Positions 1 to 10,720 of a stretch of DNA of 64,000 nt are shown here, piece by piece. This DNA comes from Cydia pomonella. Taxonomy: Eukaryota; Arthropoda; Insecta; Lepidoptera; Tortricidae. The stretch covers positions 1,488,001-1,552,000 of the forward strand of contig NC_084711.1 of NCBI RefSeq assembly GCF_033807575.1, read 5' to 3'. The notes beneath the pieces are model-generated. The model did no database searches. It was not told the origin of the DNA and saw only the letters and a list, made by a program, of their open reading frames with translations. A program made the translations under genes and the position numbers. The stretch's first letter is position 1. Every line of letters begins with the position of its first letter.

Positions 1-160
1 GCATTTATTTGTGTGATAAGCATAGATTTCTGAGTCCTGGGTGTTTTCTAAGTATTTATAAATATTACAAGTATCGATGTTTAAGTACCCAAAACACAAG
101 CATTATTAAACTTACTGTGGGATTTAGTCAATTTGTGTGAAGATGTCCTATATTTTTTAT
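1..160 (+). mobile_element. SINE S1, cut by the window edge
   Basis: This is the body and tail of the tRNA-derived SINE family S1. The head lies outside the window. Shared blocks are ATTTATTTGTGTGAT, TGGGTGTTTTCTA and GGGATTTAGTCAATTTGTGT, in the same order as the full copy at 54166-54418. The copy is on the plus strand. Confidence 0.85.
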
Positions 161-429
161 ACTGCATTCCCAGAATCAAGATTCCACGTGCCCTAAATCT
201 GTCACGAAAAGAGCACTAGAAAAACTCACTGTCACGACACTCAAGTACCAATAACAAGTCAATTGTTCGTGAACAAAGTCCACTCGAAGTCGCAAGGTCG
301 TGGCGCCGCGCCAGCCATCAATCAAGTCTGTAACAACGGTATAAAGCCTAGGCGACGAGGTTTTTGTGACGTGGATGAGTATAACGAGGCGTTTGGGAGT
401 TTGCAAAATTCCTTGAGATATGTGGAAAT

Positions 430-560
430 TTAATGCGTGTTTTTTTTATGATATAGGAGGCAGACAAGTAGGAAAATCACCTGATGGTAAGCAATTATCG
501 ATATCTATGGATACGAGAAACACCAGAGGGGTTGTAAGTGCGTTGCCGGCTTTGGAGCGA
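430..560 (+). repeat. Interspersed repeat H
   Basis: The block runs from TTTTATGATATAGGAGGCA through CACCTGATGGTAAGCAAT to CACCAGAGGGGTTGTAAGTG and CGTTGCCGGC. Other copies are at 20590, 21797, 33635 (reverse), 35806 and, as a diverged relative, 56203 (reverse). It has no coding capacity and I cannot assign it to a class. Confidence 0.75.
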
Positions 561-1168
561 CAAAAATGGGGGTACGATCTTTTCTTGAAGGTTTGAAGGA
601 ACGTTTATGATATTTTGGTCATTTTATTGCGGTTGCACTAAGCAGTCGTGAAGCAGTCTATCTGTGTTCTCTGGTGAGAGCGACGTAAGTCCATGTGCTT
701 GTCATAATTCCAGTACGTAAATAATTGTCTTTATAGGTACATAACAGCAAGGTGTCATCAAATCCAAAAAAATATTCTTCAAGGCTTCTCTTACAAGTAA
801 TGAAAAATACATAGCAACATTTATTAATCATCAACTGGGTATTACCATGTAGAGAACTAGGACATTTAACCTTTAGACATTTACTTTTGGCCTTCGAATT
901 ATTTGCAATCAATATTATTGTTTGGGTTATTTCAATTCAGACTGATTTCTGATGAGGGTCAGAAAGCGATGTGCTTGACACAAACTGTATTAACATCTCA
1001 TAATTTACTTCTAACCAGCGCGCAAAAATAATAATCCATTTCTCAATAAAGCTCTTAATTAAGTATGTGATGAGAAACAATACACTTACCTACAGTCATA
1101 CGCACACAAGCACATGCGATGTACGCCATAGTACTTTGACGTTTCTCGAATGCTTCTTCAGTGAAGCG
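561..1168. other. No gene seen
   Basis: AT-rich unique sequence downstream (minus-strand sense) of the ADAM exon, so probably intron. A minus-strand CTGTAG|GTAAGTG donor-like site lies at about 1090, after the reading MAYIACACVRMTV, but no acceptor or homology supports an exon. Confidence 0.4.
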
Positions 1169-1320
1169 TCAACTAAGGTTTCATATAATCTTCAACAAGT
1201 CCGCGATGTTGGCAACCTATACTTATAGCGTCATACAAAACGAGCGCGTGCTGGCATTCCATCGCTCTATGACTAAGATACCGTCTCTATGTACTTCGAT
1301 GTCTTTCGTAGATACGTCAT
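1169..1320 (-). pseudogene. Decayed partial copy of the ADAM exon
   Basis: Roughly 150 bp repeats the 3' part of the neighbouring exon (1322-1484), including the intron flank after the donor. Matching blocks on the plus strand include TTTCATATAAT, CAAGTCCGCGATGTTGGC and GAGCGCGTGCTG. Read on the minus strand it still starts SKYIET but then meets in-frame stops, and the donor GTGAGT has become GTTGAAG. It is a dead tandem duplicate lying just downstream of the live exon in gene orientation. The decay suggests an old duplication with no selection on this copy. Confidence 0.8.
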
Positions 1321-1348
1321 TTCAATTAAAGTTTCATATAATACTCAC

Positions 1349-1562
1349 CAAGTCCGCGATGTTGGCGACCTGTATGGCGTCATGCACGACTTCTGAGCGC
1401 GTGCTGCCGTTCCGTCGCTCGAACATCGCGCGGTCGATCACGAGTGCCGTCTCGATGTACTTCGTTGTCTCTCGGACGTCTCTTCTGCGTCGTTTCAGCT
1501 CCCGAAGACCGGCGTCTTTCCACCACCGCCAGTCGCCCTCTTTTGAACGGGGCGTTCTTTCT
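1349..1562 (-). CDS. ADAM-family metalloprotease, internal exon (prodomain/catalytic junction)
   Basis: A 214-bp minus-strand exon. The acceptor is excellent (a T-rich tract ending ATTGCAG| just above 1562) and the donor is TTG|GTGAGT. The frame opens with one base completing a codon and ends on a codon boundary, giving about 71 residues: ERTPRSKEGDWRWWKDAG, then the basic run ELKRRRRDVRE, then TTKYIETALVIDRAMFERRN and HDAIQVANIADL. The last two match the start of the reprolysin (M12B) catalytic domain, consensus KYVE-hhhVhD-F and NhhD-Y. RRRR sits where ADAM prodomains are cut by furin. The zinc motif HExxH lies further downstream and must be in exons left of the window. ADAMs are membrane-anchored proteases that shed or process surface proteins. 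The subfamily cannot be fixed from one exon. Codon use is much more GC-rich than the flanks, as expected for selected coding sequence. Confidence 0.88.
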
Positions 1563-1826
1563 CTGCAATAAAAAAAAAGATTTATACTCTCAGTCAGACC
1601 TTGGACCTGGAATCGTAGGGCCACGATTATTGTACTGATTAAGTTATGTTATGATTCAAGTGCGTTTGCAAAAAAAGTAGTGTTTTCTGTGTTTCTTTCA
1701 TTCATAACAATTAAGTAGAGTAATTTCGAGAGCGAAATTATCAAAACCAGAGTCAGCATCATTTATTCCACTGCTCTCAGGTATACACCTTTTACAGAAC
1801 AGTAGCTTTTCGCAGGTTTTCTCAAA

Positions 1827-2100
1827 ATGTATGTATGTATGTATGTCACTTTATTGCATATAAACAGGTTAACATTAAACAGACAAACCAAAACAAAAAA
1901 AAATTGTTATGTACAAAGGCGAACTTATCCCTAAAAGGGATCTCTTCCAGCTAACCTTTGAGAAAATGCGAAAGGATCAAACACTAACAGGTGAAAGAAA
2001 AATCAATATTAACAGTAGCAATATGAGAATTTTGGATACACATAAAAGTAGGACGAGAGCAATCAATAATAATAAAATAAAATAAAAAGTAGACAACCCG
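1827..2100 (-). mobile_element. LINE family A 3' end
   Basis: Reverse-oriented 3' UTR of a non-LTR element. On the minus strand it reads CGGGTTGTCTACTTTTTATT, then GGTTAGCTGGAAGAGATCCC, the hairpin arm AGGGATAAG, TGCAATAAAGTGACA and a (CATA)n tail. It matches 19712-20480 from the same 5' breakpoint. Confidence 0.85.
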
Positions 2101-3856
2101 TGAATACGCCAACTATAACATACATAAATACAAAATATTTTGTTTCATTATATTTATAACAACTGTAATTGGTATATTTATTAATATAGTTTTTGTCATC
2201 TACGATGACGCGTCGATTTCTCAAATCTAACCTTTAATGAAATAACAATACGATTCAAGGCGTGCGTCGTCGTAAATGACACGATCTATACATAAATTCT
2301 TGATTCATTGACAAAGTATTAAAGAAAAGCGGTTAATTTTAAACGCGTTCTATATCAGATCTTTTGATTACCCCGTATTAGCTCAGCATATTGACATTAT
2401 CTATTTGAACCCCCTAAAATTCCAATGCACACGTTATTATGTATTAAACTCCGAACAACGCACGTCCCAGTTTACTGCACTGTCGCAGAAAGAGCTATAG
2501 CTATTTAGTAGTTTATTGCACATATGACTATTTTCTCTTGAACTATGGTGCAGGCAAGTTGGGATTGTTCTGTTATGTCAATTGCTTACCCGAGTCAAAA
2601 CTAGTTAAATTTGGTCTCCAATCTCACATAGTAGTTACCTGACGCGAGGTCAGCGGTTATTGGTTTGGTTGATACGAGAGCGAAGATCAGGAATAATGCG
2701 AGGAACTATTTACCGACGAAACATCAGTGAGTTATTAAAAAAGTTTCGCGTTCCAAACTGTGGGTGCTCGCGGACATAAATATGTATCCGCTTTTTCATT
2801 TATGTCATTGGGATGTGGTGAAAATGGGTACCTACTTTCATATATATTTATGTTTCTTACGATACACTGATTATTATGTTGCGAGTCACCGTTGCTCTAC
2901 GTTTTATTACGTTGACTAGTGTTTTTTAATTAAATAGCTTGATCATATACGCTAATTTGATTAAAAAAAAAGAAATCCCCATTTGTCACTTTCAGAATAT
3001 CACGTTGATTGTAATTTTACTACTTGATTCAAAGGTCTTATGGTCAGTAATAAATAAATTACAAAATAACATAAAACCGATAAAGAAATATATGGTAGCT
3101 TCTAAAGCTGTCCTTTTAGAAATCGATCTAAGAAACTGTATCAGAAAATAGCTTTCTCTGAGATGAAATTTCTATCAAACGATCCATTTTCTACTATATG
3201 TCTCGTGAAAGGAGAGTTTTATTTTAACCTTTAGAATATATAAAGTGTACGGCGGTGCATTGAAAATAGCTATGCGATAAGTATGACACGCAAAATTCTC
3301 AGTAAAAAAATACAACGGCGATACCTATTCGTAATCTATAGGTAGCTATCAAAATTTGGGTTAGTTTTGACTGTGCACCTTTCTGTACCTAATATTTACA
3401 CTACTATTTGTCTTAAAGTCATCCACTGAAAGGATTATTTGCAGGTAATTTACAGTTACCTAAAGCGCCCTCTATTAGCTAAAACCAAAGATGATAAGAA
3501 TTTGTGAGAATGAAGATCAGAAGGTATCATCAGACAGAAGGAAAACTAATTTTGAAATCAATAACTATAGTGTTAAGATCTAATTTGGAATGCAGCTTAA
3601 AATGACTCCGCGCTTCAGTCTAAGGGCTCAAAGGTTCAACTCCGGTTCCAATCCAATATCCTTAGTAAGTGGGTGTTGTTTTCATCTTAAACAGAGAAAT
3701 CGTGTCAAGCGAACCAGTCCAAAAATAATTTTTAATTTTGTATACCATATTTCGTAAGCCTCTTATCACGGGAATTTAAATCGATTAACTTCTTAAATTG
3801 TGCCATGATTGGGTTTGGTCTTATTTTACCCTTTGTACCCAAGGTTTGTAATAATT
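2101..3856. other. No gene seen
   Basis: Unique AT-rich sequence. The only long frame (2939-3151) is low-complexity with no recognisable protein and no splice context. I read it as probable ADAM intron. Confidence 0.4.
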
Positions 3857-4279
3857 TTTTCCTACTCCTCTACTGTTATCTGTCATTTATGCATTCATTA
3901 ACACGAATATAAGAACATACATAAAAGGTTTCAAGAAAAGTCTATATTGTCTATTCCTTATAAAAGCTCTTGTGCTTTTAATCGCTATAACGTTACTGCG
4001 ATTAATGGCTACCAACAGTACCAACCTAACAAAACCAAAACGAATACAGTTTTAAACTAAGTGCATTGCTGCCAACTTACAAAATATTCATTTGGATGCA
4101 TAGTAAAAATAATTACTTCATAAGTCTGAAACACGCATGTGACACCCGTAATATAGCAACACCCATAGACTACGAAGACCGCTTAGCGTAGCTTGTTAGT
4201 CTCCGTAGGCTACGGTGGCCAAAATTGAGAAAAAACTGTCCAAAATTTTAATTTAGCAAGTAGCAAGTACCAGGGCCTC

Positions 4280-4345
4280 ATGAGTTACGAGAAGGTGTCG
4301 CTGACCGGCCGGCCGCGGCCCGGGGCGGGCCGGGCGCGTAACAAG
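4280..4345 (+). other. Exon-like open frame in the left arm
   Basis: ATG to a perfect AACAAG|GTATGC donor, 22 codons. The product begins MSYEKVSLTGRP and ends AGRARNK. It is very GC-rich (GGCCGGCCGCGGCCC core) inside AT-rich DNA. The frame is open upstream back to 4229 and reads SSKYQGLMSYE across the ATG, with a weak acceptor-like TTTAG at 4256. The right arm has the same frame at 9184-9249 with two changes (K to E, L to P). No family was recognised. It may be a captured or duplicated host exon, or a GC-rich stretch of an unknown transposon. Confidence 0.3.
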
Positions 4346-4422
4346 GTATGCTCGCGCGTCTTGGCTATATACTTTTGCTTTGTTTACCTAAATTAAGATT
4401 TATTTTTGTTGACTCGTAGGAA

Positions 4423-4578
4423 AAATATTGTATGCAACGTTGTATAAGTAGGTAAAGAAATGCTCGTGGCGTATTCCTTTACAATGTTCGCCTACGCCTT
4501 AGGCTCCGGCTCACATTGTAACTCACGCCACTCGCCTTTTTTGACCCTTCTTATACAACTGTTGCATAAAATACTATT
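4423..4578. mobile_element. Palindromic MITE at the inner end of the left arm
   Basis: Two imperfect inverted arms of about 75 bp meet near 4500. The left arm starts ATTGTATGCAACGTTGTATA and the right arm reads back as ATTTTATGCAACAGTTGTAT. Both continue through GTGGCGT and TTACAATGT. It lies wholly inside the large inverted-repeat arm and its twin is at 8937-9095. Confidence 0.75.
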
Positions 4579-4625
4579 GACTGTCTCCTAGCCTAATCAA
4601 TAGTCCCGGGTTTGAATGCTGGTAA

Positions 4626-5100
4626 CGGCATTTACATATGTGTTACCTGCGCGGTCGTCTGGACTGTCCTGAGTTAGTTGGCGAGGCATGTCGACTATTT
4701 GTCCCAGACGGGCGTGCCCGGTTTCGTGCTGACCGCCTGCGCCTCTTCGCGGTCCCTCCCGCCCGCACGGTCTCGCGGCGCAACTCGCCCGTTTGTCGAG
4801 CGTTGCACACGCTCAATAAGCTCGCTGCTGTGCAACACTCCTGCGATTTGTTTGCGGACGGCTGGACGGTTATTGAGAAAGATTGTTTAAAAATATGCGA
4901 GTTACTGACCTGATTTAATTATTTAAATGTTTAATGTATTTTATGACATGACGTGTAGCTTATTTTTATTAGTATTTTTTAACATATATAATTATAATGA
5001 CCTTAATTATAAGAAATGTAATGTCTTAGGCTAGCCCTGTATTGTTACATTTTGTGGTTACTTGAATAATAAATCAAATGATAATGTAAATCATTTATAG
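4626..5100 (+). mobile_element. LINE family J: ORF2 C-terminus and 3' UTR
   Basis: A GC-rich frame (4638-4913) reads LDCPELVGEACRLFVPDG, then LRLFAVPPARTVSRRNSP, VCRALHTLN and CDLFADGW before a stop. Spacing and motifs (CP..V..A.RLFVP, LhAVP, RAL..hN, CDhFA) match the frame at 25851-26050, so both are C-termini of one RT family, probably Jockey-superfamily. An AT-rich 3' UTR with AATAATAAATCAAATGATAA follows. It is 5'-truncated and has no RT catalytic motif. Confidence 0.7.
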
Positions 5101-5274
5101 ATTCAGAAAAAGTGGTCCTGGATCACGACCCAGAAATCAGCCTGTATAATGTATATAGCTTAATTTTAAGATCAATATTTGCATGCTGCCATTGGCTAAA
5201 CATGTGATACCTACTGTTTATAATGATTATGTCAACTTCAATCAAAGTCAAATTATCTTATCTTATGTTATTGA

Positions 5275-5405
5275 TGTTTATATGTGTTTCTAAGTATTTA
5301 TATATTATAATATAGATATATCGTTGTCTAGTACTCACAACACAAGCCTTATTGAGCTTACTGTGAAACTAGGTGGATCTGTGTACAATAGTCCTAATAA
5401 TATTA
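5275..5405 (+). mobile_element. SINE S1 tail fragment
   Basis: 5'-truncated S1. The body TGTTTCTAAGTATTTATATA and tail ACAACACAAGCCTTATTGAG with TTACTGTGAAACTAGGT are preserved. The tRNA head is absent. Confidence 0.75.
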
Positions 5406-5779
5406 ATATTTATTTATTTCTTTATTCTGTTGAAAATTAATAAACGCAACGGCGTTTTAACGTAACACGCGTTTTCGTACGAAAGTTATAGGTCGGGTCA
5501 TTCACGACGACGCGTGCCTTAAATCGTATTGCCATGTTAGATTTGACAATTGTGCGCGTTATTGTGGATTACATGAACTATAACACAATAAGGGTTCCTT
5601 TGATTCAAGCCCATTAAACACACTTTGTGGATACGAGTATAAACACAACGATATCACGGTTACTAACCCAAATATAGTAGGTACGTTTATTTATACAAAA
5701 GGTTTTATTACTAACACGAAACTTTGGACTTGCGAACTATATGTCTCACTGGCCAATAGATCGGTTTGTAACAAAAAAA

Positions 5780-6190
5780 TAGATAGATAGAGAGATAGAT
5801 TCATTTATTTCTCATTGAAAATTACATGATATTTAACAATGTCACAATGTTTCTAAAAAACATGAATTCACAAAAAGATCGTCAGATTGTATAACATAGT
5901 AATAATTCATTAAAAATAATTAAATATTAAGGAAAAAAAAAACAATCAAATAATCATACTAAATACAATGTCAAAAAATTATCTCTTGCAGAGTATAAAG
6001 CGGTCAAGATGTATATATGTATTGCTAGGGCACTCTTGTTAATATAATATCAGAATTAATAATAATATAGCAAAGTTAATATTAAAATACAATTCCAAAT
6101 TAACTGCTAAAAACAACAAGAAATAAAAACAATAAAAAATAACAATGTCAGATAAAATGTCAAAATAATATGGAAAAAAATACATTTTAA
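5780..6190 (-). mobile_element. Probable LINE 3' UTR, reversed
   Basis: It begins with a GATAGATA microsatellite, the reverse of a LINE 3' tail. It shares GAATTCACAAAA-GATCGTCA and later ATGTCAAAA blocks with the clearer copy at 10437-10720. No ORF remains. Boundaries are approximate. Confidence 0.45.
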
Positions 6191-6589
6191 TCGCGTTTCA
6201 GGTTCATATATTTTTTTACAGAATACAGTGATTTCGTGAGTAAGATTTCTTTGAATAGGTATTAGGATATTGATCATGTTACTTAAGTTCAGTTATATTT
6301 TTTTCATAAAAGTAAATAAAGCTTCAAGTTTACTTGCACCCAATTCGGTAGGTATCACTTTATACTGGTTTATTTAATATATGATAAAAAGAAAAACCCA
6401 GATCGAACGTTCGCAGTCCCTCTGATAAAAAACGATTCTGACGGACGGACGGACGTTAGGGAGTTGATTAGAACTGATAAAGCTGCTGCTGACGAGACAT
6501 TTTTCCCTTTTTTTTCCTGTTTACTTGCTTTAAAACCATTTTTAGTGGCTTATGAAAAAAAATCTATAGGTATGCAAAACAAAAAGGCG

Positions 6590-6802
6590 CGTACACTGGC
6601 AGCGACATTCGAACCGGACAGCACGAACGTAGCTCGGACTCCGGAGTCACTGACAGTGACACGTCGTGCTACGGTGCTGTCATTTTCTGGAAGTGACATT
6701 AGATCGCGAGTCTGTCGCTACTTCCGAGCGTGAATTGTGCTGCCAACACGCGACAAGGCATCAAGTCGCGCCGATCTGTTATCTTCTAGTGCCTATCTTG
6801 AG
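6590..6802 (+). promoter_or_regulatory. Candidate noncoding 5' exon with splice donor
   Basis: A CpG-rich island (6590-6790) in AT-rich DNA ends at TCTTGAG|GTAAGTTAAG, a consensus donor. There is no convincing coding frame: the frame over 6464-6733 begins in A/T tracts and stops before the donor. The pattern fits a 5' UTR exon of a plus-strand gene or an alternative promoter. It lies inside the inferred ADAM intron on the opposite strand and between the two inverted arms. Evidence is composition plus donor only. Confidence 0.3.
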
Positions 6803-8460
6803 GTAAGTTAAGGTGACGTTTGGATATCAACTGCAGCTGTATTGTAGTAGTGGCGTAGTTGTTGCCGCCGCTGGATAGAAATGATAGAATGAGTGACATT
6901 TGTCGCTGCATTACTGCCGTGATTATTTGGCTGATACTGTTACTGTACTGTTAACCAGCTGCAGTTAACATCCGATCAACAACTTTATGCTAATAGTGCA
7001 GGTTTGTCGTCAATAGTGCGAGAAATAAGGGAAATTAAACATATATACTAGTATCATTGAATGAAAAACTAATTTACCACGAAATTGTTACATTTTCATT
7101 GGACGTCTGGAGAAGGAAGACTGGAGAAAATCCCAAATAAAATTTTCAATAATCGTTTTCTCCTTGAGTGCCCAAATAGCAGCGGATTAACTAAAATCCG
7201 TTTTTCCACCGCCCGATGCCACGGCACATTTGTTTAGACAATTTCGTTCGGAAAAAGCAAACCCTCGGATAATTTATTCGGCAGATTTAATCCCTTTTGG
7301 GACTATTTTTGCCCGAGCGCTCCCGAGGAGCGGCGGAGGTGCCCGAATCGCGTGATTCGTGGGTATACGTCAGGGTTGTTATTTCGAGAGTTGGTTAAGG
7401 ATGACGTTACACGTTGAACAGGGTATTTTATTATTTCTTAAATGTGACTGAATGTGATCGTTCGGTGTTAAAAATAATAAATACTTTTTTAAACCAATAT
7501 CTGCTCTAATCCGTCACCTCAAATTTCTCAATTTTAATTTACGTGCGAATACGCCAGCAGCCATGTTGATACGTTACTTGATAATCAAGGAACACATAAT
7601 AGAAGATCAATAAAAGCAGGATCCAGATTAAATAGAGTAGATGACGAGTTTTAAATAATCAGTTGTCAGTCCGGTATCAGTCGGTTGGTCAAGTTTGAGG
7701 ATCACATGTCTGTATGGGACCCATTGCATTACAGTAATAACAATGTCAGAAATGGTAGTCAACGTCTGACAATCGCTTTCTACGCCGGAAACGCCCCTTA
7801 TTAAATGGTACTTGAAGCTGTCTTGAAGTATGCAAGAAGTAAAATATTGCGTTCATGTATATGGTTGCTATACAATCTATGGTTTATAAAATGTAAGGAA
7901 TCGAATGGTACCAATTTCTTATTTTTCATTTTGGAAGTTAAAAAAATGAATCTTTGAAGTCTTATATTTTTTATCATTTCCACATATGTTTTTGTCCAAT
8001 TTAGTTATTAAGATAACTTAGTATTTTTTATCTATTTAACTAATGGCGCCTAATTAATATAATGGCAGCGAACGTTCCGAGAACTTTGATTCTAAATATT
8101 CTCATCTATATTTCTTCCTCATCGATTTTAATTTTAAATTTAATGCTTGATTGGATTTATAAAATAATTTGACCCACAACACATAGCCGGATAATTGTGG
8201 CTTTCCGATACTTACTAGTTCCATTGAGTACTTCTACTTTTTTAATTTCCTTTACTTTTTTGGTTCGAATTCATATCTATATATATTATATATTGGATAT
8301 TTATTTCTTTTTATTGCATTATTTTATGGTAATTTTTCTTTCTATGTATATTCGTATCAATGTGTATTTAAAACTTGCATTTCATTAATTTCAGTGATTG
8401 TACACTTTTGTTTGTGTTTTTCATTCATTCATCGTTAGTTCTGTTCTACTCATTTCTTCA
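6803..8460. other. No gene seen
   Basis: Unique sequence. 7180-7380 is moderately GC-rich (a GAGCGGCGGAGGTG core) without a usable frame on either strand and might be conserved noncoding DNA. 7900-8400 is low-complexity AT-rich. Confidence 0.35.
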
Positions 8461-8575
8461 AAGGTTAACTGGAAGAGATCCCATACAGGGATAAGTTCGC
8501 CTTTATTGTATTTAATTTACTCTGTAACTGTGTTTTTAATTTCTATGTACAATAAATTATATACATACATACATT
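8461..8575 (+). mobile_element. LINE family A-like 3' end
   Basis: AAAGGTTAACTGGAAGAGAT, then the hairpin ATCCC-ATACA-GGGAT, AAGTTCGCCTTT, and a tail with ACAATAAATTATATA and CATACATACAT. Only the last ~115 bp is present. The loop differs from other A copies but the stem is kept. Confidence 0.75.
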
Positions 8576-8936
8576 ATACCTATAGCTCGATAGACACCCG
8601 AAAAACATAATTTCACTTTTTACTTAATCCCACCCGTAAAAACTATACATGATGTCGGATCACGCTTACCCAGGATTACCCGGGGCAAGTATACGCAATC
8701 CAAATAACATCCGAGGAGTGACGGCGGCCAGAAACATGTCGGATCCGCCTCTAGCGTTATTTACGCGTAATTGCTGGGTTGTAAGTCACTGGGGTATTTG
8801 GGGCTTCCTGTGTGGGTGTCTAAAACGCGCTCTGTTATATTCAACCGTTAAAAAGGAAAAACTACTGTTTAATTTGTTGTTATTAACAACTTAATATGTA
8901 GTTACTTATTGAGAAAAACTGATAAGATAAGCTTTT
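8576..8936. other. No gene supported
   Basis: A fairly GC-rich patch at 8650-8830 carries an 81-codon frame from 8649 without homology or splice context. It lies just inside the right inverted arm. Confidence 0.3.
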
Positions 8937-9664
8937 AATAGTATTTTATGCTACAGTTGTATAAGAAGGGTCAAAAAAGGCGAGTGGCGTGAGTTACAAT
9001 GTGAGCCGGAGCCGAAGGCGTAGGCGAACATTGTAAAGGAATACGCCACGAGAATTTTTTGACCTACTTATACAACGTTGCATACAATATTTTTCCTACG
9101 AGTCAACAAAAATAAATGAAATAAATCTTAATTTAGGTAAACAAATTACAGCAAAAGTATATAGCCAAGACGCGCGAGCATACCTTGTTACGCGCCCGGC
9201 CCGCCCCGGGCCGCGGCCGGCCGGTCGGCGACACCTCCTCGTAACTCATGAGGCCCTGGTACTTGCTACTTGCTAAATTAATTTTTTGGACAGTTTTTTC
9301 TCAATTTTGGCCACCATAGCCTACGCAGACTAACAAGCAACGCTAAGCGGTCTTCGTAGTCTATGGGTGTTGCTATATTACGGGTGTCACATGGGTGTTT
9401 CTGACTTATGAAGTAATTATTTTTACTATGCAACCAAATGAATATTTTGTAAGTTGGCATCAATGCACTTAGTTTAAAACTGTATTCGTTTTGGTTTTTT
9501 TAGGTTGGTAGCCATTAATCGCAGTAACATTATAGCTTATAAAAGCACAAGAGCTTTTATGAGGAATAGACAATATAGACTTTTCTTGAAATATTTTATG
9601 TATGTTCTTATATTCGTGTTAATGAATGCATAAATGACAGATAACAGTAGAGGAGTAGGAAAAA
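8937..9664 (-). repeat. Right arm of the ~720-bp inverted repeat
   Basis: Reverse-complement partner of 3857-4578. Order and boundaries mirror the left arm: palindromic MITE (8937-9095) inside, exon-like frame (9184-9249, minus) in the middle, and CAGTAGAGGAGTAGG at the outer end. The arms are separated by about 4.36 kb. Confidence 0.85.
9184..9249 (-). other. Exon-like open frame in the right arm
   Basis: Minus-strand twin of 4280-4345: ATG, 22 codons beginning MSYEEVSPTGRP, and the same AACAAG|GTATGC donor. Two of the few base differences between the copies change residues. This copy is on the same strand as the ADAM exons, but nothing links it to that gene. Confidence 0.3.
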
Positions 9665-10436
9665 GAAGTATAAAGGTTTGTTACAATTCGTACCTACGGG
9701 TCGTAGCAGAAAAAGTGGATAAGCGTGCCTGGTGTTAAAATGGTGGAGGACTGGCCTCCACCAATTCAAACTTACAACGTACATTTTGCTCGTACTTTTC
9801 TCTACAAGTATTGATGCGAACGAGACGCATGGGCGACTGACATTTAGATATCCTTTTGACGTCATAATGTATGTAGCTTGAATTGGCAGTAAAGTTTATT
9901 CTCCGATCATGGTCACGTCGCCTTCTTTGTTACTTCTGCTGTTAACTGTACCTATTGTTGTTTTTGCCATATCCTAGGTTTGAAATAACACATATGTGAA
10001 CGAAATAAAGCCTCATGGTCTAGTTGCGGCCTTATAATTGCAGATCCAAACAAGCAAGTGAAGCAGGACCGTGTGTACTAGCTTTAAAAATATTAATATA
10101 TATATTTACGTCAAAAACTGACAGTTTTTTTAAATATATACAGAATCAAAGAAAAGGAGAGCCACGTAATTATCTGTCTGCTGCAGTACAATTTTGAAGT
10201 CGAATCGTCACTGTCAAGCTAGACACTGATGGATACAGAAACACAATTTTATATTCTCCCCTGAGTTGGTTTTACATAACTTGCACGTTTTCCGGTGTCA
10301 AATTACATGGCATTTTTTTCTGGCTTTGGGATTATTATAAAACAAGCCAAGAAATGTGCAAGTATGTTTCAAAGGTTCAAATATAACCTCACCTTCTTTA
10401 CTAACATAAATTTTGAATGAAGTCAAAGTCAAAATA
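9665..10436. other. No gene seen
   Basis: Unique AT-rich sequence. AAGGTTTGTTACAATT right after the inverted arm is the possible eroded flank repeat described under the left arm. Confidence 0.35.
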
Positions 10437-10720
10437 TTCTTTATTCAAATAGGCCTAGCAACAAGCACTTTTAAATCGTCAAATTTTACAAATATCATCT
10501 TAATCTAAATATCAGAGCAATTTATTGATGCAGTTATTATTGTTCTAAAAAAAACATTGAACTATTATATATATGGTAAACTTAATAATAAGAATTTCAC
10601 AAAAGGATCGTCAAACATCAAAATTGTATAAAAATACTAGTCTAGAACCTTTCTAGAATAAAATCTAAATGTCAAAAAGAAGAAGTACCTCTGTTAGGTT
10701 TAGATGTTGTAAATATGCTT
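10437..10720 (-). mobile_element. LINE 3' UTR (TTTGAATAAAGAATATTTTGA type), reversed
   Basis: The plus strand reads AAAGTCAAAATATTCTTTAT then TCAAATAGGCCTAGCAACAA, the reverse of a common lepidopteran LINE 3' end that terminates in repeated TTTGAC. No coding remains. Upstream boundary uncertain. Confidence 0.65.

Larger units (their letters stand above)
3857..4578 (+). repeat. Left arm of a ~720-bp inverted repeat
   Basis: This block matches the reverse complement of 8937-9664 along its whole length with small indels, at roughly 93-95% identity by eye. The outer end is CCTACTCCTCTACTGTTATC and the inner end is GCATAAAATACTATT. From outside inward the arm has a unique AT-rich part, a GC-rich exon-like frame (4280-4345) and a palindromic element (4423-4578). 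Just outside the outer end, AAGGTTTGTAATAATT resembles AAGGTTTGTTACAATT, which follows the right arm. This could be an eroded target duplication around a 5.8-kb unit. The pair may instead be two copies of one element in opposite orientation. Confidence 0.85.

Noticed and set aside
1161..1638. Plus-strand frames of 64 and 136 codons
   Set aside because: Antisense shadows of the ADAM exon and its decayed copy. The minus strand has the splice sites and the homology.
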